Below, in pieces: positions 18,759 through 27,366 of a DNA stretch of 64,000 nt (its first letter is position 1; each line of letters begins with the position of its first letter). The translations under genes and the position numbers were made by a program. Source of the stretch: Bradyrhizobium monzae (lineage in GTDB: Bacteria > Pseudomonadota > Alphaproteobacteria > Rhizobiales > Xanthobacteraceae); NCBI RefSeq assembly GCF_021458635.1, contig NZ_JAIRDQ010000003.1, forward strand, positions 186,001 to 250,000. The letters run 5' to 3'. A model generated the notes under the pieces. The model was not told the DNA's origin. It worked only from the letters and a program-made list of their open reading frames with translations, and did not search any database.

Positions 18759-19457
18759 CTATGTGGTCGAAATCTTCATTGCCTCCAAGACTGCGGCTGA
18801 GGTTGCGACCCAGCCGAAGATACCGCCTTGGGCCTTGATCATCTTCAGGCCCATCTCGTGAAACTCGGGGAAGTACGAAGCGCAGCCATCCGAGATGACG
18901 ACGCAGCGATAGCCGCGGTCGTTGGCCTCGCGCACCGTGGTGTTGACGCACACTTCGGTGGTGACGCCACACACGAGCAGATTCTCGATGCCGTATTTCT
19001 CCAGCACATCGGTCAGCTCGGTGGCGTAGAACGCGCCCTTGCCGGGCTTGTCGATAACGACTTCGCTGTCGAGCGGATAAAGCTCGGGGATGATGTCGTG
19101 GCCGGCTTCACCGCGAATGAGAATGCGGCCCATCGGACCGGGATCGCCGATGCGCAACGACGGCGCGCCGCGCTCGACTTTCGCCCGCGGCGCATCGGAG
19201 AGATCGGGCAGATGGCCCTCGCGGGTGTGGACGACGAGCATGCCGGTGTCGCGCGCGACCTTCAGCACCACGCCGATCGGCTTCACCGCGCGCGCGAGCT
19301 GACTGACGTCATTGCCGAGCGTCTCTCCGAAGCCGCCGGGCTCCATGAAGTCGCGCTGCATGTCGATGATCACGAGCGCGGTGCTCGCCCAGTCGAGCTT
19401 GATCGGCTCGGGCTCGGCGCTGATGACGCCCAGTGTCGGCTTGGTTGAGTTCAACAT
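18759..19457 (-). CDS. Cysteine hydrolase, isochorismatase family, biuret-hydrolase-like
   Basis: Cytoplasmic amidohydrolase of 232 residues. The catalytic triad of the family is D32 (VIIDMQRDF), K137 ([10 protein letters not shown]) and C170 ([11 protein letters not shown]). Segments such as [21 protein letters not shown] and [10 protein letters not shown] closely resemble biuret hydrolase BiuH of Rhizobium as I remember it, which makes biuret or a similar ureido amide the best guess. RutB-like ureidoacrylate hydrolase is the main alternative. The ribosome site is weak. It is first in a two-gene operon with the NCS2 permease. Confidence 0.82.
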   Translation of the reverse strand: MLNSTKPTLGVISAEPEPIKLDWASTALVIIDMQRDFMEPGGFGETLGNDVSQLARAVKPIGVVLKVARDTGMLVVHTREGHLPDLSDAPRAKVERGAPSLRIGDPGPMGRILIRGEAGHDIIPELYPLDSEVVIDKPGKGAFYATELTDVLEKYGIENLLVCGVTTEVCVNTTVREANDRGYRCVVISDGCASYFPEFHEMGLKMIKAQGGIFGWVATSAAVLEAMKISTT

Positions 19458-19660
19458 GACGCAGGCCCCGCGAGAACTCTCTTTGCCGGGAGTTCTGCAA
19501 GCGCCGTGCCATTGTGTACAATTGAGATCGAATGCGTGACGCAGCGAAATTCGCTGCGCTATCAGAATGTTATCGGAAGAGATCGCGTCTGCTTATTCGC
19601 TGAGCGACGGCTTTGCGACGTGCATTTGCTCAAAGGATGAGCGGCGATGAAGCTCGCTTC

Positions 19661-20056
19661 TTAGCGGCCAGCATCTCCATACAGCCGCCGATGCTCCTCC
19701 TCATACGGCGCGTAGGAATCCTTCAGCGTCGCCATGTTGAGCAACATGGTCGCGACCATCGCACCCGCCTTGTCCTCACCTTCGAAACAGGCGTTGCGAT
19801 AATGCGCGGAGAGACAGCCGCTCTCGAACCACGCCTGTCCCCACAACCGCGCACCGAGCGGCGCGAACTGGCTGAAATGCGTCGGCCCCTCGATCGTCCC
19901 GCCCTTGAAGCCGAGCTTCTGCGCGGTGGCATCGTCGTGAATGGAGGCATGTGCGTCGTAAACCTGCGCGTGCAGCATCTGGCGCGGCTGGCGCCACGGC
20001 CCGGTCAAAGCCTCGGCCGTCTCGGTGATCTCGGTGTCGAATGCGTTTGCGGCCAT
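19661..20056 (-). CDS. Conserved hypothetical protein, hotdog (MaoC-like) features
   Basis: Protein of 131 residues with no signal or membrane segment. The stretch KGGTIEGPTHFSQFAPLGARL, split by a short spacer from NACFEGE, recalls MaoC-type hotdog dehydratases, but the catalytic D/H pair is not clear, so I give no function. The ATG at 20056 is chosen because GGAG lies six bases upstream; a GTG at 20068 is in frame. It faces away from the large oxidoreductase gene at 20219. Confidence 0.6.
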   Translation of the reverse strand: MAANAFDTEITETAEALTGPWRQPRQMLHAQVYDAHASIHDDATAQKLGFKGGTIEGPTHFSQFAPLGARLWGQAWFESGCLSAHYRNACFEGEDKAGAMVATMLLNMATLKDSYAPYEEEHRRLYGDAGR

Positions 20057-20218
20057 GATGTTCTCCACAAGCAGCCATGACTAGCAGGAGCGCCACGGAT
20101 GCGGCTAGCCGTATTGACTTCGCAGGCCCATGCCCTTGACTGTCATAATTCGCGTCGCGCAGCCGCAAATCCCTCCCGCAGCGCAAACCCCGCCGAGTAA
20201 GAGACGAGGACTTCTGAA

Positions 20219-23200
20219 ATGACGCTGATGCAGGTCGAGCTGGACGACAAATACCGGCTCGAATCGAAGCGGATCTTCCTGTCCGGCACCCAGGCCCTGG
20301 TCCGCTTGCCTATGTTGCAGCGCGAACGCGACCGGCTCCAGGGGCTCAACACCGGCGGCTTCATCTCCGGCTATCGCGGTTCCCCGCTCGGCATGTACGA
20401 TCACGCGCTGTGGCGCGCGAAGTCGCACCTTCAGCAGCACGACATCGCCTTCGTGCCCGGGCTGAACGAGGACTTAGCTGCGACCGCCGTCTGGGGCAGC
20501 CAGCAGGTCGGTCTGTTTCCCGGCGCCAAGGTCGATGGCGTATTCGGCATCTGGTACGGCAAGGGACCCGGCGTCGACCGCTCGGTCGATGCGCTCAAGC
20601 ACGCCAATGCGGCCGGTACCTCACTCAATGGCGGCGTGCTCGCGCTCGCCGGCGACGACCATGGCTGCCAGTCCTCGACGCTGGCGCATCAGAGCGAGCA
20701 GGTGTTCGCAGCAGCCCTGATCCCCGTGATCAATCCGGCCACGCTGCAGGATTATCTCGATCTCGGCCTCTATGGCTTCGCGCTGTCGCGCTTCTCCGGC
20801 TGCTGGGTCGGCTTCAAGGCGATCAGCGAGACCGTGGAGAGCTCGGCCTCGATTGACAGCGATCCCGAGCGCGTCAAGATCATACTCCCCGACGATTTCG
20901 AGATGCCGCCCGGCGGCCTCAACATCCGCTGGCCCGATCCGCCGCTGGACGCGGAGCGTCGCCTGTTCGGCCCGAAGATGGCCGCGGTGCAGGCCTTTGC
21001 CCGCGCCAACAAGCTCGACCGCATCGTGCTCGATTCAAAGCCCGCGCGGCTCGGCATCGTCGCGACCGGCAAGGCCTATCTCGATCTGCGCCAGGCGCTC
21101 GCCGACTTAGGCATCACCGACAAGGACGCGCAGGATCTCGGCCTTCGCATCTACAAGGTCGCGCTGACCTGGCCGCTGGAGGAACGCGGCGCCAAGCGTT
21201 TCGCCGAAGGCCTTCAGGACGTGCTCGTGGTCGAGGAAAAGCGTGGCTTCATCGAAGACCAGCTGATGCGCATCCTCTACAACATCGATGCGTCCAGGCG
21301 TCCGACCGTCACGGGCAAACGCGACGAGAGCGGCGCGCCGCTGCTGCCGAGCGAGGGCGAGCTGACACCGACCATCGTCGCGGGCGCGCTGGTGGCGCGC
21401 TTGCGCAAGCTCGGGCATCACAGCCCGGTGCTTGAGCAGCGCCTCGCCCGGCTCGAGGCCTTCGACAATCCCGTCACCACCAGCACGCAGATCAAGCTCG
21501 CGCGCACGCCGTTCTTCTGCTCGGGCTGCCCGCACAATTCGTCGACGCGCGTGCCGGAGGGCAGCCGCGCCATGGCCGGCATCGGCTGCCACGGCATGGC
21601 CCTGAGCATGCCGACCCGCCGCACAGATCTGATCTCGCATATGGGCGCCGAGGGCGTGAACTGGATCGGGCAAGCGCCCTTCACCACCGAGAAGCACATT
21701 TTTCAGAACCTCGGCGACGGCACCTACACGCACTCTGGCCTGCTCGCGCTTCGCGCGGCATCGGCCGCCGGCATCAACATCACCTACAAGATCCTCTACA
21801 ACGACGCCGTCGCGATGACCGGCGGCCAGCCGGCCGAGGGCGCCTTCAACGTCGCGCAGATCGCGCATCAGGTCTGGGCCGAGGGCGTGAAGCGGCTTGC
21901 CATCGTCTCGGACGATCCGGCCAAATATCCTGACGGCAACTACTTCCCGCAAGGCGCGACTATCCATCACCGCCGCGAGCTCGATGCCGTGCAGCGCGAA
22001 CTGCGCGACATCAAGGGCCTCACGGTCGTGATCTACGACCAGACCTGCGCCGCGGAAAAGCGCCGCCGCCGCAAGCGCGGTCTCTATCCCGATCCGGCCA
22101 AGCGCGCTTTCATCAACGAGCTCGTCTGCGAAGGCTGCGGCGATTGCTCGCAGGCCTCCAACTGCGTCTCGGTGCAGCCGCTGGAAACCGAATTCGGCCG
22201 CAAGCGCCAGATCGACCAGTCGAACTGCAACAAGGACTTTTCCTGTGTCGAAGGCTTTTGCCCGAGCTTTGTCACCGTGCATGGCGGTTCGCTGAAGCGC
22301 ATGAAGACCTCCGCGGTGGATTCAGGCCAATTGTTCGCCGATTTGCCGCTGCCGCCCGCGCGTGAACTGGAAGGCCCCTACAACATCCTCGTCACCGGCA
22401 TCGGCGGCACCGGCGTCATCACCATCGGCGCCCTGCTCGGCATGGCCGCCCATGTCGACGGCCGCGGCTGCTCGGCGCTGGACTTCACCGGCCTGTCGCA
22501 GAAGAATGGTGCCGTGATGAGCCATGTGCGCATTGCGCCGAAGCCGGAAGATATTTCCGCGGTCCGCATCACCACCGGCGGGGCCGACGTCATTCTCGGC
22601 TGCGACATGATCGTGTCGGCCGGCCCGACTGCGCTGAGCCGCGCCGAACGCGGCGTGACCAGGGCCTACATCAATGCCGATCTGCAGCCGACCGCCAGCT
22701 TCGTGCAAAACCCCGATCTCGATTTCGAGATGGGCACGATGCAGACCGTGCTGCGCGACGCCATCGGCGACAAGAACCTCGACATCATTGACGCCACAGG
22801 CATCGCCGCGGCGCTGATGGGCGACAGCATCGCCACCAACCCCTTCATGCTCGGGTTCGCCTTCCAGAAGGGCGCGATCCCGCTCTCGCTGGAGGCCCTG
22901 CTCCGCGCCATCGAGATCAACGGCGCAGCGATCGAGATGAACAAGCTCGCCTTCACCTGGGGGCGGCTGGCCGCCCACGACATGTCGCGGGTGCGCAGCG
23001 TGCTTCAGTTCAAGAGCCGGGCAGTTGCGCCGACGAAGTCGCTCGACGACATCATCGCAACCCGGGCCGAGTTCCTGACCGGGTATCAGGACAAGGCGTA
23101 TGCCGACCGCTATCTCGCGGCCGTCGCCAAGGTGCGCAAGGCAGAGAATGCCGCCTCGCCCGCGTCCACGGAGCTGACCGAGGCCGTGGCGAAAAACCTG

Positions 23201-23695
23201 TTCAAGCTGATGTCCTACAAGGACGAGTACGAGGTCGCGCGGCTCTATACCGACGGCAGCTTTGCCAAGAAAGTGTCGGAGAAATTCGACGGCGACTTCA
23301 CCCTGAAATTCTATCTGGCCCCGCCGATCTTCGCGCAGCGCGACAAGACGACCGGGCATCTCCAGAAGAAGGAGTTCGGCAGCTGGATGATCCACGCCTT
23401 CCGCGTGCTGGCAAAACTCAAATTTCTGCGCGGCGGTGGTTTCGACCCCTTCGGCCGCACCGAGGAGCGCCGGACCGAGCGGAAGCTGGTCGCGGATTAT
23501 GTGGCGATGATCGATCAACGGACAGCCGGGCTGAAGGCGGAGCAAATTCCGCTACTGGCGAGGCTCGCCCGTGTGCCGGAGAGCATCCGCGGCTTCGGGC
23601 ATGTCAAGGAAGCGAACGTCAAGCTGGCGGCGGCCGAGAAGGCACGGCTGGAGGCGGAGCTGGAGAACAGCCGGTTTGCGGCGGCGGCGGAGTAG
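20219..23695 (+). CDS. Indolepyruvate:ferredoxin oxidoreductase family protein, fused
   Basis: Single-chain 2-oxoacid:ferredoxin oxidoreductase of 1158 residues that combines IorA-like and IorB-like parts. It decarboxylates aryl or branched 2-oxoacids to acyl-CoA using thiamine diphosphate. A pyrimidine-binding domain is at the N-terminus (GYRGSPLG near residue 45), a TPP domain near residues 430-610, and cysteine motifs CEGCGDC and CSCVEGFCP-like spacing near residues 637-685 for Fe-S binding. The gamma-type domain starts with VTGIGGTGVITIG near residue 725. These fused forms occur in aerobic proteobacteria. The gene is monocistronic and followed by a repeat. Confidence 0.92.
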   Translation: MTLMQVELDDKYRLESKRIFLSGTQALVRLPMLQRERDRLQGLNTGGFISGYRGSPLGMYDHALWRAKSHLQQHDIAFVPGLNEDLAATAVWGSQQVGLFPGAKVDGVFGIWYGKGPGVDRSVDALKHANAAGTSLNGGVLALAGDDHGCQSSTLAHQSEQVFAAALIPVINPATLQDYLDLGLYGFALSRFSGCWVGFKAISETVESSASIDSDPERVKIILPDDFEMPPGGLNIRWPDPPLDAERRLFGPKMAAVQAFARANKLDRIVLDSKPARLGIVATGKAYLDLRQALADLGITDKDAQDLGLRIYKVALTWPLEERGAKRFAEGLQDVLVVEEKRGFIEDQLMRILYNIDASRRPTVTGKRDESGAPLLPSEGELTPTIVAGALVARLRKLGHHSPVLEQRLARLEAFDNPVTTSTQIKLARTPFFCSGCPHNSSTRVPEGSRAMAGIGCHGMALSMPTRRTDLISHMGAEGVNWIGQAPFTTEKHIFQNLGDGTYTHSGLLALRAASAAGINITYKILYNDAVAMTGGQPAEGAFNVAQIAHQVWAEGVKRLAIVSDDPAKYPDGNYFPQGATIHHRRELDAVQRELRDIKGLTVVIYDQTCAAEKRRRRKRGLYPDPAKRAFINELVCEGCGDCSQASNCVSVQPLETEFGRKRQIDQSNCNKDFSCVEGFCPSFVTVHGGSLKRMKTSAVDSGQLFADLPLPPARELEGPYNILVTGIGGTGVITIGALLGMAAHVDGRGCSALDFTGLSQKNGAVMSHVRIAPKPEDISAVRITTGGADVILGCDMIVSAGPTALSRAERGVTRAYINADLQPTASFVQNPDLDFEMGTMQTVLRDAIGDKNLDIIDATGIAAALMGDSIATNPFMLGFAFQKGAIPLSLEALLRAIEINGAAIEMNKLAFTWGRLAAHDMSRVRSVLQFKSRAVAPTKSLDDIIATRAEFLTGYQDKAYADRYLAAVAKVRKAENAASPASTELTEAVAKNLFKLMSYKDEYEVARLYTDGSFAKKVSEKFDGDFTLKFYLAPPIFAQRDKTTGHLQKKEFGSWMIHAFRVLAKLKFLRGGGFDPFGRTEERRTERKLVADYVAMIDQRTAGLKAEQIPLLARLARVPESIRGFGHVKEANVKLAAAEKARLEAELENSRFAAAAE

Positions 23696-23723
23696 CGTCA
23701 GGGCGCGCGCTATCTCCGCCCCT

Positions 23724-23803
23724 CATTGCGAGGAGCGAAGCGACGAAGCAATCCAGACTACCCCCGCGGAGGCAGTCTGGATTGCTTCGCTGCGCTCGCA
23801 ATG
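23724..23803. repeat. Intergenic palindromic repeat, bradyrhizobial type A
   Basis: Imperfect inverted repeat. The left arm, 23724-23759, begins CATTGCGAGGAGCGAAGC and ends CAATCCAGACT; the right arm, 23774-23803, is its complement apart from a six-base difference. It sits between convergent genes and can form a long hairpin. I recall near-identical elements in many places in Bradyrhizobium genomes. Confidence 0.8.
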
Positions 23804-23827
23804 ACGTGGAGAGAGTGGAGATAACGA

Positions 23828-25552
23828 TCAGACGGATGCCTTCGCGGCGGTCGGCGCCATCGTCGCCCCCTCCGCCAGATGCCGTCCCGCGATATATCCG
23901 AACGTCAACGCTGGCCCGAGCGTGATCCCCGACCCGGGATAATTCCCATTCATGATCGAGCCCATGTCGTTGCCGCTGGCATAGAGACCCGCGATCGGCG
24001 TGCCGTCCTCGCGCAGCACGCGCGCCTGCGCGTCTACCTTCATGCCGATAGCCGTGCCGAGATCCGCCGGGTAGATGCGCATCGCGAAGAAAGGCGCACG
24101 GTCGATCGACGCGACGCAAGGGTTTGGCTTGTGGGCGCCATCGCCAAGGTGGCGCTGATAGATGGTGCTGCCACGTCCGAATTCGGGATCGCGGCCCTCC
24201 TTCGCATCGGAATTGTAGCCGACGATCGTCGCCGTGAGCACAGGCGGCTTGATGCCGATCTTCGCCGCGAGCTGCGCGATATCCAGCGCCTCGATCAACT
24301 CACCGCTCGCAACGTAGCGCCGCACGCTGCGCGTAAATGGCCTGACGCGGCCGAGGCCATAGCTCCACAGGAACTGACGGTCGCAGATCAGGAAGAACGG
24401 CCGGTCCGGTTCACCATTGCCGTCGCGGAACATGGCGAGCACGAATTCGTGGTAAGACACGGCCTCATTGACGAAGCGCCGTCCAAGCGCATTCACAGCG
24501 ATCACGCCGGGCTTGGCCCGGTCGGTCACCGTATGCGGGAATGCGCCACGGCTCCCGTCGGCACGCCGGAACAGCGAGGCCGGCACCCAATAGGCCGGGC
24601 TCGTCACCTCCGTGTTGAGCGCGGCGCCGCTTGCGGTCGCGAGGCGAAGCCCATCGCCCGTACCCGCTGGGTTGGTGGCCGAGACGAAGCCGGCCGCCGC
24701 GGGGAAGAAGCGTTTGCGCAAAATGGCATCGTGCGAGAAGCCGCCCGTCGCAACCACCACGCCGCGACGCGCGGCAATCGAACGGTCGCGCGAGCCATGG
24801 CGAATGACCACACCGCTCACGCGACCGCTCTGCATCGACAAATCCTCGACGTCCGCGCTGAAGAGGATCTCGACCCGCCGCGACAACAGCGACGCATAGA
24901 GTCGCGCGGCGAGCGCATTGCCAAGAAACAATGTCGTGCCGCGCGGGCTGCGCAGCCGCTGCAGCGCGTATTCGGAGACCAGCCAGGCCGCGCGCAAGGT
25001 CGAGCGCAGCGATTTCCCGATCCGGCGCAGATGCGGGATGTCGAGGCGATTGACCATCATTCCGCCGAACAGCATGGACTCCGGCAATGGCGGACGCAGC
25101 CGCGCGAAATGCGCGCCCAGCCGGGTGCCGTCGAACGCAACTGGCTCCAGCACGCGCCCACCCGGCGTCGCACCGAGCCGCTCCGGATAATAGTCCGGAT
25201 AGGCCTTCATTGGCTGCAGGCGAACTTCCGTGTTGGCTTCGAGATAAGCGACCGCCTCGGGGCCACGCGCAAGGAAGGCAGCGCGCAAGCCCGCATTGGC
25301 GGGCTCCGGCACCGTGCTCGACAGGTATTGGACAGCATCCGTGATGCTGTCGGAGAGCCCCGCCTCCTTCATCCTGGCATTGGCAGGGATCCAGACCATG
25401 CCGCCGGACCAAGCGGTGGTGCCGCCAACAAAGGCGGTCTTCTCGATCACCAGCACGTGCAACCCTTCGGCGGCGGCAACCGCCGCAGCCGTCATGCCGC
25501 CGGCACCGGCGCCGATGACAATGACATCGTAGGTCTCATGCGCCGGCATCAT
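23828..25552 (-). CDS. FAD-dependent oxidoreductase, 3-ketosteroid dehydrogenase/fumarate reductase-like
   Basis: Flavoprotein of 574 residues. The FAD-binding motif VIGAGAGGMTAA is at residues 11-22, with the GGTTAWSGG motif near residue 44, and the C-terminal FAD contact is GLYASGNDMGSIMNGNYPGSG near residue 525 (split by family into two blocks). The Y/G pattern fits the 3-ketosteroid-delta-1-dehydrogenase branch, which dehydrogenates steroid or other cyclic ketones, rather than a respiratory fumarate reductase. There is no signal peptide. No other steroid gene is nearby, so the substrate is open. The start at 25552 has a weak ribosome site. Confidence 0.85.
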   Translation of the reverse strand: MMPAHETYDVIVIGAGAGGMTAAAVAAAEGLHVLVIEKTAFVGGTTAWSGGMVWIPANARMKEAGLSDSITDAVQYLSSTVPEPANAGLRAAFLARGPEAVAYLEANTEVRLQPMKAYPDYYPERLGATPGGRVLEPVAFDGTRLGAHFARLRPPLPESMLFGGMMVNRLDIPHLRRIGKSLRSTLRAAWLVSEYALQRLRSPRGTTLFLGNALAARLYASLLSRRVEILFSADVEDLSMQSGRVSGVVIRHGSRDRSIAARRGVVVATGGFSHDAILRKRFFPAAAGFVSATNPAGTGDGLRLATASGAALNTEVTSPAYWVPASLFRRADGSRGAFPHTVTDRAKPGVIAVNALGRRFVNEAVSYHEFVLAMFRDGNGEPDRPFFLICDRQFLWSYGLGRVRPFTRSVRRYVASGELIEALDIAQLAAKIGIKPPVLTATIVGYNSDAKEGRDPEFGRGSTIYQRHLGDGAHKPNPCVASIDRAPFFAMRIYPADLGTAIGMKVDAQARVLREDGTPIAGLYASGNDMGSIMNGNYPGSGITLGPALTFGYIAGRHLAEGATMAPTAAKASV

Positions 25553-25610
25553 GCGGCAAGGGTCCGGAGGCGAGGCATGACATCGTCATACCCCGCCCGT
25601 GGCTTCACAG

Positions 25611-26630
25611 CTAGCGCTGGGGCTTGCGCTCGATCGGATCGATGTCGATCGCCCGCAGGCGGCCGAGCCGCAGCACGTCCATGGCGAGCCGCCGGCCAAT
25701 CCGGTCGCGGTCGAGCACGCGGATCAGATCGTCGACGCCGTTGATGTCGACGCCGTCGAGCTTGACCACGACATCGCCGGGCAACAAGCCCGCCTTCGCC
25801 GCGGGGCCGTCCTGGTCGATCTGCGCCAGCAGCGCGCCCATCTTGTTCTCGACGCCGGCCAGCACCGCATGCCGCCGCGGGACAGGCGCAGTCTGTCCGG
25901 CGACGCCGATAAAGGCGCGGCGGACGTAGCCATGGCGGATGATCTCCGACAGCACGAACTGCGCGGTGTTGCTCGCGACCGCGAAACAGATCCCTTGCGC
26001 GCCATTGATGATGGCGGTGTTGATGCCGATCACCTCAGCATTCGACGACACAAGTGGTCCGCCGGAATTGCCGGGATTGAGTGCGGCATCGGTCTGGATC
26101 ACGTCTTCGATGGTACGGCCGCTGACGGAGCGGATCGAGCGTCCGAGCGCCGAGACGACGCCGGCCGTGACGGTCGATTCAAAACCGAGCGGATTGCCGA
26201 TCGCAATCACGAGTTGGCCTCGCCGGAGCGTCTTGGAGTTTCCGAGCGCGGCATAGGGCAGATCGCGCACACCATTGGCGCGCAGCAGCGCCAGATCGGT
26301 GTCGGGGTCGACGCCGAGCACCCTTGCATCACCCACGTTGCCCTCGACGTCCCGCAGCCGGATCTCCTTGGAGGAACCGACTACGTGGCTGTTGGTGAGG
26401 ACGAGCCCGTCCGGCGAGATCACGATGCCGGAGCCGAGCCCGCCGCGCTCGCGGCCGTTCGGCACTTTTGGCCCGGTCTCGACGCGCACGACGGCAGGAC
26501 CGACACGGTCGGTCACATCGATCATGGCATTGGAATAGGCATCCAGCAACGCCCGGTCGTCGATCGGGGCAGATGAAGCCGTTCGCGATGACGCAGCGTC
26601 ATCGACGATATCTGAAGTGAAATCCAGCAT
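25611..26630 (-). CDS. Trypsin-like serine protease with PDZ domain (HtrA/S1C)
   Basis: Protease of 339 residues related to DegP/HtrA. The triad is H82 (LTNSHVV), D112 (DTDLALL) and S189 (NPGNSGGP). One PDZ domain occupies about residues 240-330. No signal peptide or membrane anchor is visible, which is unusual for HtrA proteins and suggests a cytoplasmic location or a mis-set start. The ATG at 26630 has AAGGA eight bases upstream. It lies downstream of the GMC dehydrogenase pair on the same strand. Confidence 0.88.
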   Translation of the reverse strand: MLDFTSDIVDDAASSRTASSAPIDDRALLDAYSNAMIDVTDRVGPAVVRVETGPKVPNGRERGGLGSGIVISPDGLVLTNSHVVGSSKEIRLRDVEGNVGDARVLGVDPDTDLALLRANGVRDLPYAALGNSKTLRRGQLVIAIGNPLGFESTVTAGVVSALGRSIRSVSGRTIEDVIQTDAALNPGNSGGPLVSSNAEVIGINTAIINGAQGICFAVASNTAQFVLSEIIRHGYVRRAFIGVAGQTAPVPRRHAVLAGVENKMGALLAQIDQDGPAAKAGLLPGDVVVKLDGVDINGVDDLIRVLDRDRIGRRLAMDVLRLGRLRAIDIDPIERKPQR

Positions 26631-26721
26631 GGCGAAAGTCCTTGAGGCTCACACAGATGGTGGCCAGTTCCGTCAGGCGCAAGTAGCCTGCCCGGGGCGC
26701 AAGGCTGGACTGCCCAGGTGG

Positions 26722-27171
26722 CTAGGGCGCTCGCCGCAACGTACCAGACCTGGCCTTGACCGGATCGAGCAGCGACCAGTCGCCATCCGGGAGCACATAG
26801 CCCTTGGGGAATGGCGCGCGCAGCTCGAGCCCGAGCGAGCGCAGCACGCGGTCGTCGCGGTAGTAACATTGCAGCACCACGCGAACGAGCGTTGCCGCGG
26901 CCGCGCCGCCCTGTTTGCGAAACTCCTGCGCCACCGCATCCCGCTTCGTGGCATCGAGCTCTGCAAGCGGCCCTCCTGCGAGCCGTGCCAGATGGTCCAG
27001 CGCCGCCGTCACCAATCTGGTGTCGCGGCCGAGCGTCGCCAGGATATCGGCCTGGATCGCTGGGTCGTCGGCGCCGGGCACCTTGTACTCGTCGCTGGCG
27101 GGCACGATCATCGCGGCGATGGTGCGGAGGTCGTCGCGCTGCCGAGGCGAGAGGGAGAGTTGATCAGGCAT
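26722..27171 (-). CDS. Small partner subunit of GMC dehydrogenase (gluconate dehydrogenase subunit 3-like)
   Basis: Protein of 149 residues, mostly helical, with RTIAAMIVPASDE near the start, the hallmark of gluconate 2-dehydrogenase subunit 3-type proteins. These pair with FAD-containing GMC dehydrogenases. It lacks the twin-arginine signal many homologues carry. The ATG at 27171 has AGAGGA five bases upstream. The GMC gene lies upstream on the same strand, separated by repeat-like hairpins. Confidence 0.7.
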   Translation of the reverse strand: MPDQLSLSPRQRDDLRTIAAMIVPASDEYKVPGADDPAIQADILATLGRDTRLVTAALDHLARLAGGPLAELDATKRDAVAQEFRKQGGAAAATLVRVVLQCYYRDDRVLRSLGLELRAPFPKGYVLPDGDWSLLDPVKARSGTLRRAP

Positions 27172-27210
27172 TGTGTCCTCTTCTGGGGCTCGCGCCGCGA
27201 CGAAGGTCTG

Positions 27211-27329
27211 CTCCCTCCCCCGCTTGCGGGGGAGGGTTGCGGAGAGGGTGCATCCACATAGAGACTCCCCAAGAGGAGAGAACCCTCACCCGGCACTTCG
27301 TGCCGACCTCTCCCGAAAGCGGGAGAGGT
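27211..27329. repeat. Intergenic palindromic repeat block, bradyrhizobial type B
   Basis: Two hairpins in tandem. CTCCCTCCCCCGC and its complement GCGGGGGAGGG occupy 27211-27236, and ACCTCTCCCG/CGGGAGAGGT occupies 27306-27329, with GCACTTCGTGC at 27293-27303 between them. The block separates the GMC gene from its small partner. I recall this composition from a dispersed repeat family of bradyrhizobia. It may also affect the relative expression of the two genes. Confidence 0.7.
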
Positions 27330-27366
27330 GCACTGAGCGCGCCGCTACGTTTGAACATCATCATTC

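Noticed and set aside
23724..23803. Inverted repeat as an insertion-sequence end or CRISPR unit
   Set aside because: A single palindrome with no transposase, no target duplication and no regular spacers.
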